Source: Pseudomonas putida (GTDB taxonomy: Bacteria; Pseudomonadota; Gammaproteobacteria; Pseudomonadales; Pseudomonadaceae). Taken from it: DNA of 64,000 nt. Location: positions 248,001 to 312,000 of the forward strand of contig NZ_JANHLC010000005.1 of the NCBI RefSeq assembly GCF_028682395.1, in the 5' to 3' direction. Below the pieces are notes generated by a model. The model was not told the DNA's origin. It saw nothing but the letters and a program-made list of their open reading frames with translations, and did no database searches. The translations under genes and the position numbers were made by a program. Position 1 is the first letter of the stretch, and each line of letters opens with the position of its first letter. This document shows positions 40,685-50,862 of the stretch, one piece after another.

Positions 40685-43180
40685 ATGACTCGCTCCCCTT
40701 TCCGTCGTCTTGTGTTCGGCACCCTACGCCGCCTGTTGTACCTCTGGGTGCGCTCGGAGACGATCAACCAATCGTCGTTCACCCTGAACCTCGACCGCAG
40801 TCGTCCGGTGTTCTACGTTCTGCAATCGCCGTCCCTGAGCGACCTGGCGGTGGTCGATGCCGAATGCACCAAAGCCGGCCTGCCACGCCCGGTCCTGCCG
40901 GTGGCGGTCGGCTCGCTGCTGGAACCCGCCGCATTCTTCTACCTGACCCCGGAGCCCGACTGGCTCGGCCGCCAGGACAAACGCGGCGCCCCACCCACCC
41001 TGGAGCGCCTGGTCAGCACCCTGGAAGAAAACCCCGCTGAAGACGCCCAGATCATTCCGGTCAGCGTTTTCTGGGGCCAGTCGCCGGCCAGCGAGTCGAG
41101 CCCCTGGAAGCTGCTATTCGCCGACAGCTGGGCCGTCACCGGGCGCCTGCGCCGCTTGCTGAGCATCCTGATCCTCGGCCGCAAGACCCGCGTGCAGTTC
41201 TCCGCGCCGATCCATCTGCGCGAACTGGTCCAGCACAACAAGGGCCATGAACGTACCGTGCGCATGGCCCAGCGCATCCTGCGGGTGCACTTTCGCAACC
41301 TGAAGAGCGCCGTGATCGGCCCCGACATCTCCCACCGTCGCAACCTGGTCAAGGGCCTGGTCAACGAGCCCCTGGTGCGCCAGGCAATCCTCGAAGAAGC
41401 CGAGCGCGAGAACATCTCTGCGGAAAAGGCCAAGGCCCAGGCCCTGCGCTACGCCAATGAAATCGCCTCGGACTACACCTACACGGTGATCCGGTTCCTC
41501 GAAGTGGTCTTGAGCTGGTTCTGGAACAAGATCTACGACGGCATCAAGGTCAACCATATCGAAGGCGTGCAGGCCATCGCCCCAGGTCATGAAGTGATCT
41601 ACGTGCCCTGCCACCGCAGCCATATCGACTACTTGCTGCTGTCCTACCTGCTGTTTCGCAACGGCCTGACACCGCCCCATATCGCCGCCGGCATCAACCT
41701 GAACATGCCGGTGATCGGCAGCCTGCTGCGCCGTGGCGGCGCGTTTTTCATGCGCCGGACCTTCAAGGGCAACCCGCTGTACACCTCGGTGTTCAACGAG
41801 TACCTGCACACCCTGTTCACCAAGGGCTTCCCGGTGGAGTACTTCGTCGAAGGCGGCCGTTCGCGCACCGGGCGCATGCTGCAACCCAAGACCGGCATGC
41901 TGGCGATTACCCTGCGCAGCTTCCTGCGCTCCTCGCGCACCCCGATTGTCTTCGTGCCGGTGTATATCGGCTATGAGCGTGTGCTGGAAGGCCGCACCTA
42001 CCTGGGCGAACTGCGCGGGGCGAGCAAGAAGAAGGAATCGATCTTCGACATCTTCAAAGTGGTCGGCGCGCTCAAGCAGCGCTTTGGCCAGGTGGCGGTG
42101 AACTTCGGCGAACCGATAAAACTGGCCGAGTTTCTCGACCATGAACAGCCGGACTGGCGCGCCCAGGACCTGGCTCCGCAGTACCGTCCGGCCTGGCTGA
42201 ATGAAACCACCCACCGCCTGGGCGAGCGCGTCGCCCGCCACCTCAATGAAGCGGCGGCGGTCAACCCGGTCAACCTGGTGGCCCTAGCCCTGCTGTCCAC
42301 CAGCCGCCTGGCGCTGGACGACCGCGCCATGGCCCGGGTCCTCGACCTCTACCTGGCCCTGCTGCGCAAAGTGCCCTATTCGCCCCATACCACCCTGCCC
42401 GAAGGCGACGGCCGGGCGCTGATCGAACACGTCAAGGGCATGGACCTGGTCTGCGAGCAAAGCGACGCCCTGGGCAAGATCCTCTACCTGGACGAGCAGA
42501 ATGCCGTCCTGATGACCTATTACCGCAACAACGTGCTGCATATCTTTGCCCTGCCGGCGCTGCTGGCGAGCTTCTTCCAGAGCAGTTCACGAATCAGCCG
42601 CGAACAGATCCTGCGCTACACCCGCGCGCTGTACCCGTACCTGCAATCAGAGTTGTTTATCCGTTGGTCCCTGGACGAGCTCGACGCTGTGGTCGACCAA
42701 TGGCTGCAAGCCTTTGTCGAGCAGGGCCTGCTGCGCTTCGAAAATGAGCTGTACCTGCGCCCGGCACCGAGTTCGCGACATTTCGTGCTGCTCACCCTGC
42801 TGTCCAAAAGCATCACCCAGACCCTGCAACGCTTCTACATGGCGATCTCGCTGCTGCTCAACAGCGGCCAGCACAGCATCAGCGCCGAAGAGCTGGAAGA
42901 CCTGTGCACAGTCATGGCCCAGCGCCTGTCGATCCTGCATGGCCTCAACGCCCCGGAGTTCTTCGACAAAAGCCTGTTCCGCCACTTTATCCAGACCCTG
43001 CTCGACCTGGACGTGCTACGCCGCGACCCGGCCGGCAAATTGAGTTACCACGAACTGCTCGGCGAACTGGCCGAAGGTGCAGCCAAACGGGTGTTGCCTG
43101 CCGAGATCCGCCTGTCGATCCGCCAGGTGGCCGTGCACCGTGCCGAAGACGCTGCGGACCTGAAGCCGAGCGCCGAGTAG
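40685..43180 (+). CDS. plsB: Glycerol-3-phosphate 1-O-acyltransferase
   Basis: Inner-membrane enzyme that acylates glycerol-3-phosphate, the first step of phospholipid synthesis. The 831 aa protein carries the HX4D acyltransferase motif in [11 protein letters not shown] at about 308-318, then [18 protein letters not shown] and [20 protein letters not shown], which bind glycerol-3-phosphate. An upstream hydrophobic start and long C-terminal domain match E. coli PlsB. The ATG has AGAAG before it. It is divergent from the cold-shock gene, and a lipoprotein gene follows. Confidence 0.96.
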   Translation: MTRSPFRRLVFGTLRRLLYLWVRSETINQSSFTLNLDRSRPVFYVLQSPSLSDLAVVDAECTKAGLPRPVLPVAVGSLLEPAAFFYLTPEPDWLGRQDKRGAPPTLERLVSTLEENPAEDAQIIPVSVFWGQSPASESSPWKLLFADSWAVTGRLRRLLSILILGRKTRVQFSAPIHLRELVQHNKGHERTVRMAQRILRVHFRNLKSAVIGPDISHRRNLVKGLVNEPLVRQAILEEAERENISAEKAKAQALRYANEIASDYTYTVIRFLEVVLSWFWNKIYDGIKVNHIEGVQAIAPGHEVIYVPCHRSHIDYLLLSYLLFRNGLTPPHIAAGINLNMPVIGSLLRRGGAFFMRRTFKGNPLYTSVFNEYLHTLFTKGFPVEYFVEGGRSRTGRMLQPKTGMLAITLRSFLRSSRTPIVFVPVYIGYERVLEGRTYLGELRGASKKKESIFDIFKVVGALKQRFGQVAVNFGEPIKLAEFLDHEQPDWRAQDLAPQYRPAWLNETTHRLGERVARHLNEAAAVNPVNLVALALLSTSRLALDDRAMARVLDLYLALLRKVPYSPHTTLPEGDGRALIEHVKGMDLVCEQSDALGKILYLDEQNAVLMTYYRNNVLHIFALPALLASFFQSSSRISREQILRYTRALYPYLQSELFIRWSLDELDAVVDQWLQAFVEQGLLRFENELYLRPAPSSRHFVLLTLLSKSITQTLQRFYMAISLLLNSGQHSISAEELEDLCTVMAQRLSILHGLNAPEFFDKSLFRHFIQTLLDLDVLRRDPAGKLSYHELLGELAEGAAKRVLPAEIRLSIRQVAVHRAEDAADLKPSAE

Positions 43181-43240
43181 AAAACCCGCTAGATTGACTG
43201 AACAGCGCCTCTCGATGAGGCGCCCTACAGGAAGCTCCCG

Positions 43241-43639
43241 ATGAAAAAACTGTCCCTGCTCTGCCTCACCGCCCTGCTGGCAGCCTGCCAAAGCCCGCAA
43301 CCCGTGGCCAAGGCGGCGCTCGACGGCGAAGTCTTTTACCTGCAACGCATTGCCTTGCCACCTGCCGCGACGCTGAGCGTGACCCTGCAGGACGTTTCCC
43401 TGGCCGACGCACCGGCGGTGACCCTCGCCGAGCAGAAAGGCCCAGTCCACGGCCAGGTGCCACTGCCGTTCCACCTCGACTACGACCCGGCGCAGGTCAA
43501 ACCCGGCCATCGCTACTCGGTCAGCGCTCGCATCGAACACGCGGGCGAGCTACTGTTTATCAGTACCGAACACCACGGTGTGCAACTGAACGGCCAGGAC
43601 CCGCAACCGCTGCGGATTCGCGTCGACTCGGTGCAATGA
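43241..43639 (+). CDS. YbaY/YscW-like lipoprotein
   Basis: Predicted lipoprotein of 132 aa. The signal peptide ends in the lipobox LLAAC with Cys16. The mature part (GEVFYLQRIALPPAATLSVTLQDVS, here in pieces: LPPAATLSVTLQDVSLAD and ISTEHHGVQLNGQ) has the beta-sandwich pattern of the YbaY family, which also includes the YscW pilotin domain. It lies 60 bases after plsB. Gln follows the Cys, so sorting to the outer membrane is expected. Its role is unknown. Confidence 0.8.
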   Translation: MKKLSLLCLTALLAACQSPQPVAKAALDGEVFYLQRIALPPAATLSVTLQDVSLADAPAVTLAEQKGPVHGQVPLPFHLDYDPAQVKPGHRYSVSARIEHAGELLFISTEHHGVQLNGQDPQPLRIRVDSVQ

Positions 43640-43671
43640 TTCTTCAACTTTTCGCATAAGGAAGTCCCCCC

Positions 43672-44358
43672 ATGCTCCGTCCTTCCCTTCGCTTTGCCGG
43701 CCTGTGCGCGGGCTTGCTGGTTTGCGCCAATGCCCTGGCGTTGTCCCTGAGCGACCTGTCCCAGGGCGACGCCACTGGCGGGCTCAAGGACGCACTGACC
43801 CAGGGCGCGCAGATCGCCGTCAAACAACTGGGGGCTCCCGGTGGTTTCAGCAACAACCCCGAGGTCAAGATCGGCTTGCCAGGCAAGTTGGAAAAGGCCG
43901 CTGGCGCCCTGAAAATGCTCGGTATGGGCGATCAAATCACCGAACTTGAGGCCAGCATGAACAAAGCGGCCGAATCCGCCGTGACCCAGGCCCAGCCAAT
44001 CCTGGTGAATGCCGTGAAAAACATGAGCGTGAGCGATGCCAAGGGCATTCTCAGCGGCGGCCAGGATTCGGCAACCCAGTATCTGGACAAAAGCAGCCGC
44101 GAGCAGATCCGCGCCAAGTTCCTACCGATCGTCAAGCAATCCACGGACAAGGTCGGTGTCGCCCAGCAGTACAACGCACTCGCCAAAAAGGCTCCAATGG
44201 GCCTGCTCGGTGGCAACAGCGACAGCGTCGAAAACTACGTGACGGAACAAGCGCTGAACGGTTTGTTCAAGATGATCGCCCAGCAGGAAGAAAGCATCCG
44301 CCAGAACCCGGCGGCAGCGGCCACCAGCCTGGCCAAGAAAGTCTTCGGCGCGCTCTGA
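43672..44358 (+). CDS. DUF4197 family periplasmic protein
   Basis: Protein of 228 aa with a cleavable signal peptide (LRPSLRFAGLCAGLLVCANALA). The mature part is mostly helical and matches the DUF4197 pattern: GLKDALTQGAQIAVKQLG, NPEVKIGLPGKLEKA, ILSGGQDSATQYL and VTEQALNGLFKMIAQQE. No catalytic motif is visible. It starts 32 bases after the YbaY-like gene with GGAAG upstream, so the two are probably co-transcribed, possibly with plsB. Function is not known. Confidence 0.85.
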   Translation: MLRPSLRFAGLCAGLLVCANALALSLSDLSQGDATGGLKDALTQGAQIAVKQLGAPGGFSNNPEVKIGLPGKLEKAAGALKMLGMGDQITELEASMNKAAESAVTQAQPILVNAVKNMSVSDAKGILSGGQDSATQYLDKSSREQIRAKFLPIVKQSTDKVGVAQQYNALAKKAPMGLLGGNSDSVENYVTEQALNGLFKMIAQQEESIRQNPAAAATSLAKKVFGAL

Positions 44359-44368
44359 CCGCGCCCGA

Positions 44369-44397
44369 TGCTCGCGAGCCTTTGCCGCTCGCGAGCA
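44369..44397. repeat. Double palindrome between convergent genes (REP-like remnant)
   Basis: GCTCGCGAGC occurs twice, at 44370-44379 and 44387-44396, separated by CTTTGCC. Each copy is itself palindromic and the pair forms a 10-bp hairpin. The sequence resembles the TTGCTCGCGA half of Pseudomonas REPs. It lies between the DUF4197 and mexK stops. Confidence 0.6.
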
Positions 44398-44414
44398 AGT
44401 ACCCTGCTCCCGGT

Positions 44415-47400
44415 CTACCCCTTCTTGACCTTGAACCACGCCGCATACAGCGCCGGCAGGAACAACAGGGTCAAGGCCGTCGCCACGATCAACCCGCCCA
44501 TGATCGCCACCGCCATCGGCCCGAAGAATACGCTGCGTGACAGCGGAATCATCGCCAGCACCGCCGCCAGGGCGGTCAGTACGATAGGCCGGAAGCGGCG
44601 CACCGTCGCTTCGATAATGGCCCGCCAGGGCTCAAGCCCGGAGCGGATATCCTGCTCGATCTGGTCCACCAGGATCACCGAATTACGCATGATCATGCCC
44701 GACAGCGCGATGGTCCCGAGCATGGCGACGAAGCCGAACGGTTGACGGAACACCAGCAGGAACAGCACCACGCCGATCAACCCCAGGGGCGCCGTCAGAA
44801 ACACCATGGCCGTGCGCGAAAAGCTGCGCAGTTGCAGCATCAGCAAGGTCAGCACCACCACGATAAACAACGGTACGCCAGCATTGACCGAGGCCTGGCC
44901 ACGGCTGGAATCTTCCACCGTACCGCCCACATCCAGCAGATAGCCATCGGGCAATTCGGCGCGGATCGGCTCCAGGGTCGGCAGGATCTGCTTGACCAGG
45001 CTCGCCGGCTGTTCCGGGCCGTAGATGTCGGCCCGTACCGTGACATTGGGCAGGCGGTTGCGGTGCCAGATAATCCCTTCCTCGAAGCCGTATTCCAGGG
45101 TCGCCACCTGGGACAGCGGCACACTCTGGCCATTGTCCGTCGGCACCGCCAGGCTCGGCAGCAAGGCCAGTTCGCTACGCTCCTGCAACGTGCCGCGCAG
45201 CAGTATCTCGATCAACTCGTTGTCTTCGCGGAACTGGCTGACGGCTGAGCCGGTGAGCGAGCTTTGCAGGAACTTCGCCAGGTTGGCCGTGCTCACGCCC
45301 AGGGCACGGGCGCGATCCTGGTCGATATTGAGGTAAACCACCTTGCTCGGCTCTTCCCAGTCCAGGTGCACGTTGGCCACATAGGGGTTTTCGCGAACCT
45401 TGGCCGCCACCTTGCGCGCCAGGGCGCGGACTTCCTCGATATGCTCGCCGGTCACCCGGAACTGCACCGGATACCCCACAGGCGGGCCGTTTTCCAGGCG
45501 CGTCACCCGCGAACGCATCGACGGAAACTCTTCATTGAGGGTTTCGATCAGCCAGGTGCGCAGCGACTCACGCTCCTCAATCGACTTGGCCAGTACCACG
45601 ATCTGGGCGAAGCTCGCCGCCGGCAGTTGCTGGTCCAGCGGCAAGTAGAAACGCGGCGAACCGGTGCCGACATAAGCCACATAGTTGTCGATGCCGGGAT
45701 GTTCCTTCAGCAAGCCTTCCAGACGCTTGACCTGGTCGGCGGTGTTGCTCAGCGAAGCGCCCTCGGCCAGCTTGAGATCGACCATCAACTCCAGTCGCCC
45801 GGAAGCCGGGAAGAATTGCTGGGGCACAAAGCGGAACAAGCCGACAGAACCGACAAATAACAAGAGCGTCAGGACAATCACCGTCTTGCGCCGATTGATG
45901 CACCACTCCACCAGACGCCGCACGCGCTGGTAGAACGGCGTGCCATACGGGTCCGGCGCATCGGGGCCGCTACCGTGCTTGGCCGCATGGAGCTTGGCCA
46001 GGTCCGGCAGCAGGCGCTCACCCAGGTAGGGCACAAACACCACGGCGACGATCCAGGAGGCAATCAGCGCGATGGTCACTACCTGGAAGATCGAGCGGGT
46101 GTACTCGCCGGTACTCGACTGTGCCGTGGCAATCGGCAGGAACCCGGCGGCGGTGATCAGGGTGCCGGTCAGCATCGGGAATGCCGTGCTGGTCCAGGCA
46201 TAGCTCGCCGCCTTGAAGCGGTCGAAGCCCTGCTCCATCTTGATCGCCATCATTTCCACCGCAATGATCGCGTCATCCACCAGCAGCCCCAACGCCAGCA
46301 CCAGGGCCCCGAGGGAAATCTTGTGCAGGCCGATGCCCAGGTAATACATGGTGGCAAAGGTCATCGCCAGCACCAGCGGAATCGCCAGGGCAACCACCAT
46401 CCCGGTGCGCACCCCCAGGGAGAAAAAGCTCACCAGCAAGACAATCGCCAGGGCCTCGACCAGCACCCGGACAAACTCGCCGACCCCGGTCTTGACCGCC
46501 GCCGGCTGATCGGACACCTTGCTCAGGTGCATCCCGGCCGGCAGGTTGTTCTGGATCCGCGCGAACTCGGCTTCCAGGGCCTTGCCCAGAACCAGGATAT
46601 CGCCGCCGTCCTTCATCGCGACAGCCAGGCCGATGGCGTCTTCGCCCATAAAGCGCATGCGCGGTGCCGGTGGGTCGTTGAAGGCCCGGCGGACATCGGC
46701 CACATCGGCGATGCGCAAGGTACGATCGCCGACCCGAATCGGGAAATTGCTGATCTGCTCGACCGTCTTGAAGTTACCGCTGACCCGCAGTTGCACGCGC
46801 TCGGTCGGCGTTTCGAAAAAACCGGCGGTGGACACCGCGTTCTGTTCCTCCAGCGCCTTCTGCACGGCCGCCAGGGGTAGGCCAAGGGTCGCCAGCTTGA
46901 CGTTCGACAGCTCGATCCAGATCTTCTCGTCCTGCAGCCCCAGCAGTTCGACCTTGCCCACGTCCTTGACCCGCTGCAACTGGATCTGCACCCGGTCGGC
47001 GTAATCCTTGAGTACGGCGTAATCGAAGCCGTCGCCGGTCAGCGCATAGATATTGCCGAAGGTGGTGCCGAATTCATCATTGAAGAATGGCCCCTGCACC
47101 CCAGACGGCAAGGTGTGGCGAATATCGCTGATCTTCTTGCGGACCTGGTACCACAGCTCGGGAATCTGCTGGGAACGCATCGAGTCACGGGCCATGAAGG
47201 TCACCTGGGACTCACCTGGGCGAGAAAACGAGACAATGCGTTCGTACTCGCCGGTCTCCATCAGTTTCTTCTCGATCCGTTCGGTGACCTGCCGCGAAAC
47301 TTCCTCCGCCGTGGCGCCAGGCCACAGCGTGCGAATGACCATGGCCTTGAAGGTGAAGGGTGGATCTTCGCTTTGCCCCAACTTGTTGTAAGACAGCGCG

Positions 47401-47480
47401 CCAACAATCGCGAGCAACAGCATCAGGAACAGGACGATCTGGCGATTGCGCAACGCCCAGGCGGAAAGATTGAAACCCAT
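44415..47480 (-). CDS. mexK: RND efflux pump inner-membrane transporter, MexK-like
   Basis: Proton-driven efflux pump of 1021 aa with the twelve-helix RND layout: TM1 at about 13-30, a periplasmic pore domain, helices from about 335 on, a second periplasmic domain and a final helix block. The proton-relay Asp pair is in ALGLLVDDAIIAVE at about 402-403. Neighbours (plsB, two small envelope genes, adaptor, divergent TetR) match the P. aeruginosa mexJK-mexL locus, so I assign MexK by sequence and context. No TolC-type gene is adjacent; MexJK recruits OprM or OpmH in P. aeruginosa. Confidence 0.85.
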   Translation of the reverse strand: MGFNLSAWALRNRQIVLFLMLLLAIVGALSYNKLGQSEDPPFTFKAMVIRTLWPGATAEEVSRQVTERIEKKLMETGEYERIVSFSRPGESQVTFMARDSMRSQQIPELWYQVRKKISDIRHTLPSGVQGPFFNDEFGTTFGNIYALTGDGFDYAVLKDYADRVQIQLQRVKDVGKVELLGLQDEKIWIELSNVKLATLGLPLAAVQKALEEQNAVSTAGFFETPTERVQLRVSGNFKTVEQISNFPIRVGDRTLRIADVADVRRAFNDPPAPRMRFMGEDAIGLAVAMKDGGDILVLGKALEAEFARIQNNLPAGMHLSKVSDQPAAVKTGVGEFVRVLVEALAIVLLVSFFSLGVRTGMVVALAIPLVLAMTFATMYYLGIGLHKISLGALVLALGLLVDDAIIAVEMMAIKMEQGFDRFKAASYAWTSTAFPMLTGTLITAAGFLPIATAQSSTGEYTRSIFQVVTIALIASWIVAVVFVPYLGERLLPDLAKLHAAKHGSGPDAPDPYGTPFYQRVRRLVEWCINRRKTVIVLTLLLFVGSVGLFRFVPQQFFPASGRLELMVDLKLAEGASLSNTADQVKRLEGLLKEHPGIDNYVAYVGTGSPRFYLPLDQQLPAASFAQIVVLAKSIEERESLRTWLIETLNEEFPSMRSRVTRLENGPPVGYPVQFRVTGEHIEEVRALARKVAAKVRENPYVANVHLDWEEPSKVVYLNIDQDRARALGVSTANLAKFLQSSLTGSAVSQFREDNELIEILLRGTLQERSELALLPSLAVPTDNGQSVPLSQVATLEYGFEEGIIWHRNRLPNVTVRADIYGPEQPASLVKQILPTLEPIRAELPDGYLLDVGGTVEDSSRGQASVNAGVPLFIVVVLTLLMLQLRSFSRTAMVFLTAPLGLIGVVLFLLVFRQPFGFVAMLGTIALSGMIMRNSVILVDQIEQDIRSGLEPWRAIIEATVRRFRPIVLTALAAVLAMIPLSRSVFFGPMAVAIMGGLIVATALTLLFLPALYAAWFKVKKG

Positions 47481-47486
47481 CGGGGA

Positions 47487-48587
47487 TTACTCCTTGCCCG
47501 CCAGACTGACGACGCGGTTGGAGCGGTCCACCGGCCGGACCTCCTGGCCCTCGTTCAGCACATGCACCCCAGCCGCCACGACCCAGTCGTTGGCCGACAG
47601 CCCCTCGAAAACCGGCACCGTCTTCTCACCAAACGCCCCGACCTTGACCGGCACCCGTGTCAGCTTGTTGCCTGCGTCGAGCCGCCAAACATAGGCCGCG
47701 CCATTTTCCGCCGTGACGGCCGACAACGGCACCGCCAGCGCCACCTGTCCGGCGTGCTGGATAAACACTCGGGCGCTCTGGCCCAGTTCGGCCGGCACCT
47801 TGTCGACGGTAAAAGCGATCCGTGCGGCAAACGTCCGCGACTTTGGATCGGCCGCCGGCGAGAGCTCGCGGATATGCCCGATAAAACGCTGATCCGGCTG
47901 CGACCAGAGTTCGACCGCGACCTCCTGGCCAATCCGGAACCGGCCAAAGGCCTGCTCCGGCAGACTGATAGCCACTTCACGGGCGCCGTCGGCCGCCAGT
48001 ACAAAGACCGTCTGGCCGGCAGCCACCACCTGGCCGACTTCCACCAGGCGCTTGGCGACCACCCCATCCTGGGGCGCGCGCAACACGGCGTAACCGGCCT
48101 GGTTGCTGGCCACGTCGAACTCGGCCTGGACCTGTTTGAGCCGCGCTTCGCCGGCGCGGTAGAGGTTCTCGGCATTATCGAACTGCGAACGGCTGACCAG
48201 TTGGCGCTCCATCAAGGTCTTGTAGCGATCACGTTCGGAACGCACCAGATTGAGGTTGGCCTGGGCTGCCGCGACCTGGGCGCGAATCGCCTCCAGTTGC
48301 AGACGCACATCCTGCGGATCCAGTTCGGCCAGCGCCTGGTTGGCCTTGATCCGCTCGCCTTCCTCGACCAGTCGTCGGCTGACCTTGCCGCCAATGCGGA
48401 ACGCCAGGTCCGGCTCGAACCGCGCCCGGACTTCTCCCGGATAGCTGTCCAACGCCTGCGCCGAAGGTTCTGGATGAACCACCATCGCGGGGCGAATATT
48501 GACCTGGACAGCGGCTTGATGGTCGCAGGCGCTCAAAAGCGACAGCAGACCGAGAGGCAAAGCGAGGGACAAGGCATGGCGGAACAT
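47487..48587 (-). CDS. mexJ: RND efflux periplasmic adaptor, MexJ-like
   Basis: Membrane fusion protein of 366 aa that links the pump to an outer-membrane channel. It is a lipoprotein: the signal peptide ends LLSAC with Cys21. The sequence shows the barrel-sandwich halves (VSRRLVEEGERIKANQALAE and VLRAPQDGVVAKRLVEVGQV) around a helical hairpin at about 95-160. The start is six bases upstream of the operon partner's own ribosome site, and mexK begins six bases after its stop. Its promoter overlaps the palindromic operator at 48625-48638. Confidence 0.87.
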   Translation of the reverse strand: MFRHALSLALPLGLLSLLSACDHQAAVQVNIRPAMVVHPEPSAQALDSYPGEVRARFEPDLAFRIGGKVSRRLVEEGERIKANQALAELDPQDVRLQLEAIRAQVAAAQANLNLVRSERDRYKTLMERQLVSRSQFDNAENLYRAGEARLKQVQAEFDVASNQAGYAVLRAPQDGVVAKRLVEVGQVVAAGQTVFVLAADGAREVAISLPEQAFGRFRIGQEVAVELWSQPDQRFIGHIRELSPAADPKSRTFAARIAFTVDKVPAELGQSARVFIQHAGQVALAVPLSAVTAENGAAYVWRLDAGNKLTRVPVKVGAFGEKTVPVFEGLSANDWVVAAGVHVLNEGQEVRPVDRSNRVVSLAGKE

Positions 48588-48610
48588 GGCGGCGGACCTT
48601 TCGCAAACGA

Positions 48611-48670
48611 CGCTTGGAGTATTTATACTGGCCAGTATGTTATTAATAGCAAACTCACCAGTCCAGTATT
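48611..48670. promoter_or_regulatory. mexJ/mexL divergent promoter with palindromic operator
   Basis: A perfect 14-bp palindrome, ATACTGGCCAGTAT (48625-48638), lies in the 94-base divergent gap. A second partial copy, ACCAGTCCAGTATT, ends at 48670, so the CCAGTAT half-site recurs 31 bases apart (three helical turns). The palindrome covers a TATAAA-like -10 for mexJ on the minus strand and sits between TTGGAG and TGTTAT, a possible promoter for the TetR gene. This fits repression of both directions by the TetR protein. Confidence 0.7.
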
Positions 48671-48681
48671 AAAAGCGCAGA

Positions 48682-49338
48682 ATGCCCACTAATTTCTCCT
48701 CTCCCAACGGCCCTGGCCGTCCCAAGGATCTGGCCAAGCGCCAGGCCATTCTCGATGCCGCAAAAAACCTGTTTGTGCGCAACGGCTACGCCAGTACCAG
48801 CATGGATGCGGTGGCCACCGAGGCGGGGGTGTCGAAGCTGACGGTCTACAGTCACTTCAACGACAAGGAAACCCTGTTTGCTGCGGCCATCGAAGCCAAA
48901 TGCCGCTCGCAACTGCCCGAACTGCTCTTCGAATTGCCCCAAGGGGTTCCCCTGGAAATGGTGCTACGCAGCATCGGCATGGGTTTCCAGACGCTGATCA
49001 ACAGCGAGGAGTCGATCAATATGCACCGCTTGATCGCCGCCCTGGGCAGCCAGGACCCCAAGCTTTCCCAACTGTTCTTCGAAGCCGGCCCCCAGCGCAT
49101 GCTCCAGGAAATGGAGCGTTTGCTGGGCAAAATCCAGAACGCCGGCCTGCTCTACTTCGAGAATCCCCAGACCGCCGCCGAGCACTTTTTCTGTCTCCTC
49201 AAGGGCGCGGCCAACTTCCGCCTGCTCTACGGTTGCGGCGAGCCGCTCAGCGGGGCCGCAGCCGAGGCGCATGTCGAGGAAGTGGTCAAGCTGTTCATGC
49301 GCGCCTACCACCCCGATCACGGCCTGCATGCTGGCTAG
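48682..49338 (+). CDS. mexL: TetR-family repressor, MexL-like
   Basis: Predicted repressor of the divergent mexJK-type operon and of itself. The 218 aa protein starts with a short tail (NGPGRPKDLAKRQAILDAA) and an N-terminal helix-turn-helix (STSMDAVATEAGVSKLTVYSHFNDKETLF, in pieces) at about 35-65. A helical ligand-binding domain follows, including SEESINMHRLIAAL and FFEAGPQRMLQEMERLL. The Shine-Dalgarno is weak. Assignment to MexL rests on sequence pattern and on the conserved mexK-mexJ-mexL layout. Confidence 0.83.
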   Translation: MPTNFSSPNGPGRPKDLAKRQAILDAAKNLFVRNGYASTSMDAVATEAGVSKLTVYSHFNDKETLFAAAIEAKCRSQLPELLFELPQGVPLEMVLRSIGMGFQTLINSEESINMHRLIAALGSQDPKLSQLFFEAGPQRMLQEMERLLGKIQNAGLLYFENPQTAAEHFFCLLKGAANFRLLYGCGEPLSGAAAEAHVEEVVKLFMRAYHPDHGLHAG

Positions 49339-49356
49339 GCAGCAACCACTACGTCA

Positions 49357-50139
<783 letters not shown>

Positions 50140-50232
50140 GGAAAAACACGCTCAAAAATTTAATGATCGGCAAAAGCTGCCGATAACAGAATGATTCCGC
50201 ATTTTGCCAGACCTGCGCGTCAACCGAGAGCC

Positions 50233-50853
50233 ATGTCAGACATTCAACGCACATCCATAGGTTACGTATCGCCCTACAGCGACTACGGCCTGCAGAACTC
50301 CCAGGCACTGAGCGGCGTCAGCCATCTGTGGCAGGACTTCTTTGCGCGTGCGTTGCAGGAGCAAATCGGTGATGCTCCAGAGGTTGATGCCCAGGCCCTG
50401 GCCTTGCCGCAGGACCCGGCCATTGAGCCCAGTGCCGGTAGCGACCTGCTGGCGAAAATCGTCGACCAGCGCCAGTGCGATGTCCACGAAACCGAGGTCA
50501 AGCCACCGGAGCCGTTGTTCCTGCCGATCGCCGAGCTGGAACTGGACCTGCTGAAAAAGCTCGCCCCGCCTTACCCGGACGACGAAATCGTCGCCCAACA
50601 GCAGCAACAGAATTTCGACAGCGGCTGGGTCCGCCCCATCGTCCTGACGGCGGGCCAACCGCTTCCCGAGCCAGGCCCGGCGCCACAACCGCGCCCTCTG
50701 CATCTGCCCATCGCCGAATTCGAGCTGGAGTTGCTGGACAAACCGGCCAAGCCTTACCCGAGCGAAGAACTGGTCGAGCAGCAGCGTCACCTGGACTACG
50801 ACCTGGCCTGGGCTCGGCCATTGATCGTACAGAACCTGCGCATCGCCGCCTGA
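50233..50853 (+). CDS. Conserved hypothetical protein with an internal 44-residue duplication
   Basis: I do not recognise this family. From ATG 50233 it is 206 aa, with no signal peptide or membrane helix, so probably cytoplasmic. Residues 94-137 and 155-198 are two copies of one unit, with 24 of 44 positions identical by my count. Shared features are LPIAE-x-EL-x-LL-x-K, then PYP-xx-E-x-V-x-QQ and a final W-x-RP. A Pro-rich linker joins them. The N-terminal 90 residues are unlike the repeats, except that a degenerate copy is possible. It is divergent from rsmJ. Confidence 0.75.
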   Translation: MSDIQRTSIGYVSPYSDYGLQNSQALSGVSHLWQDFFARALQEQIGDAPEVDAQALALPQDPAIEPSAGSDLLAKIVDQRQCDVHETEVKPPEPLFLPIAELELDLLKKLAPPYPDDEIVAQQQQQNFDSGWVRPIVLTAGQPLPEPGPAPQPRPLHLPIAEFELELLDKPAKPYPSEELVEQQRHLDYDLAWARPLIVQNLRIAA

Positions 50854-50862
50854 TCCCGAACC

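Noticed and set aside
44415..47480. Could be a TriC-type triclosan pump rather than MexK
   Set aside because: TriABC has two adaptor genes; here there is one adaptor and a divergent TetR gene beside plsB, the mexJK-mexL layout.
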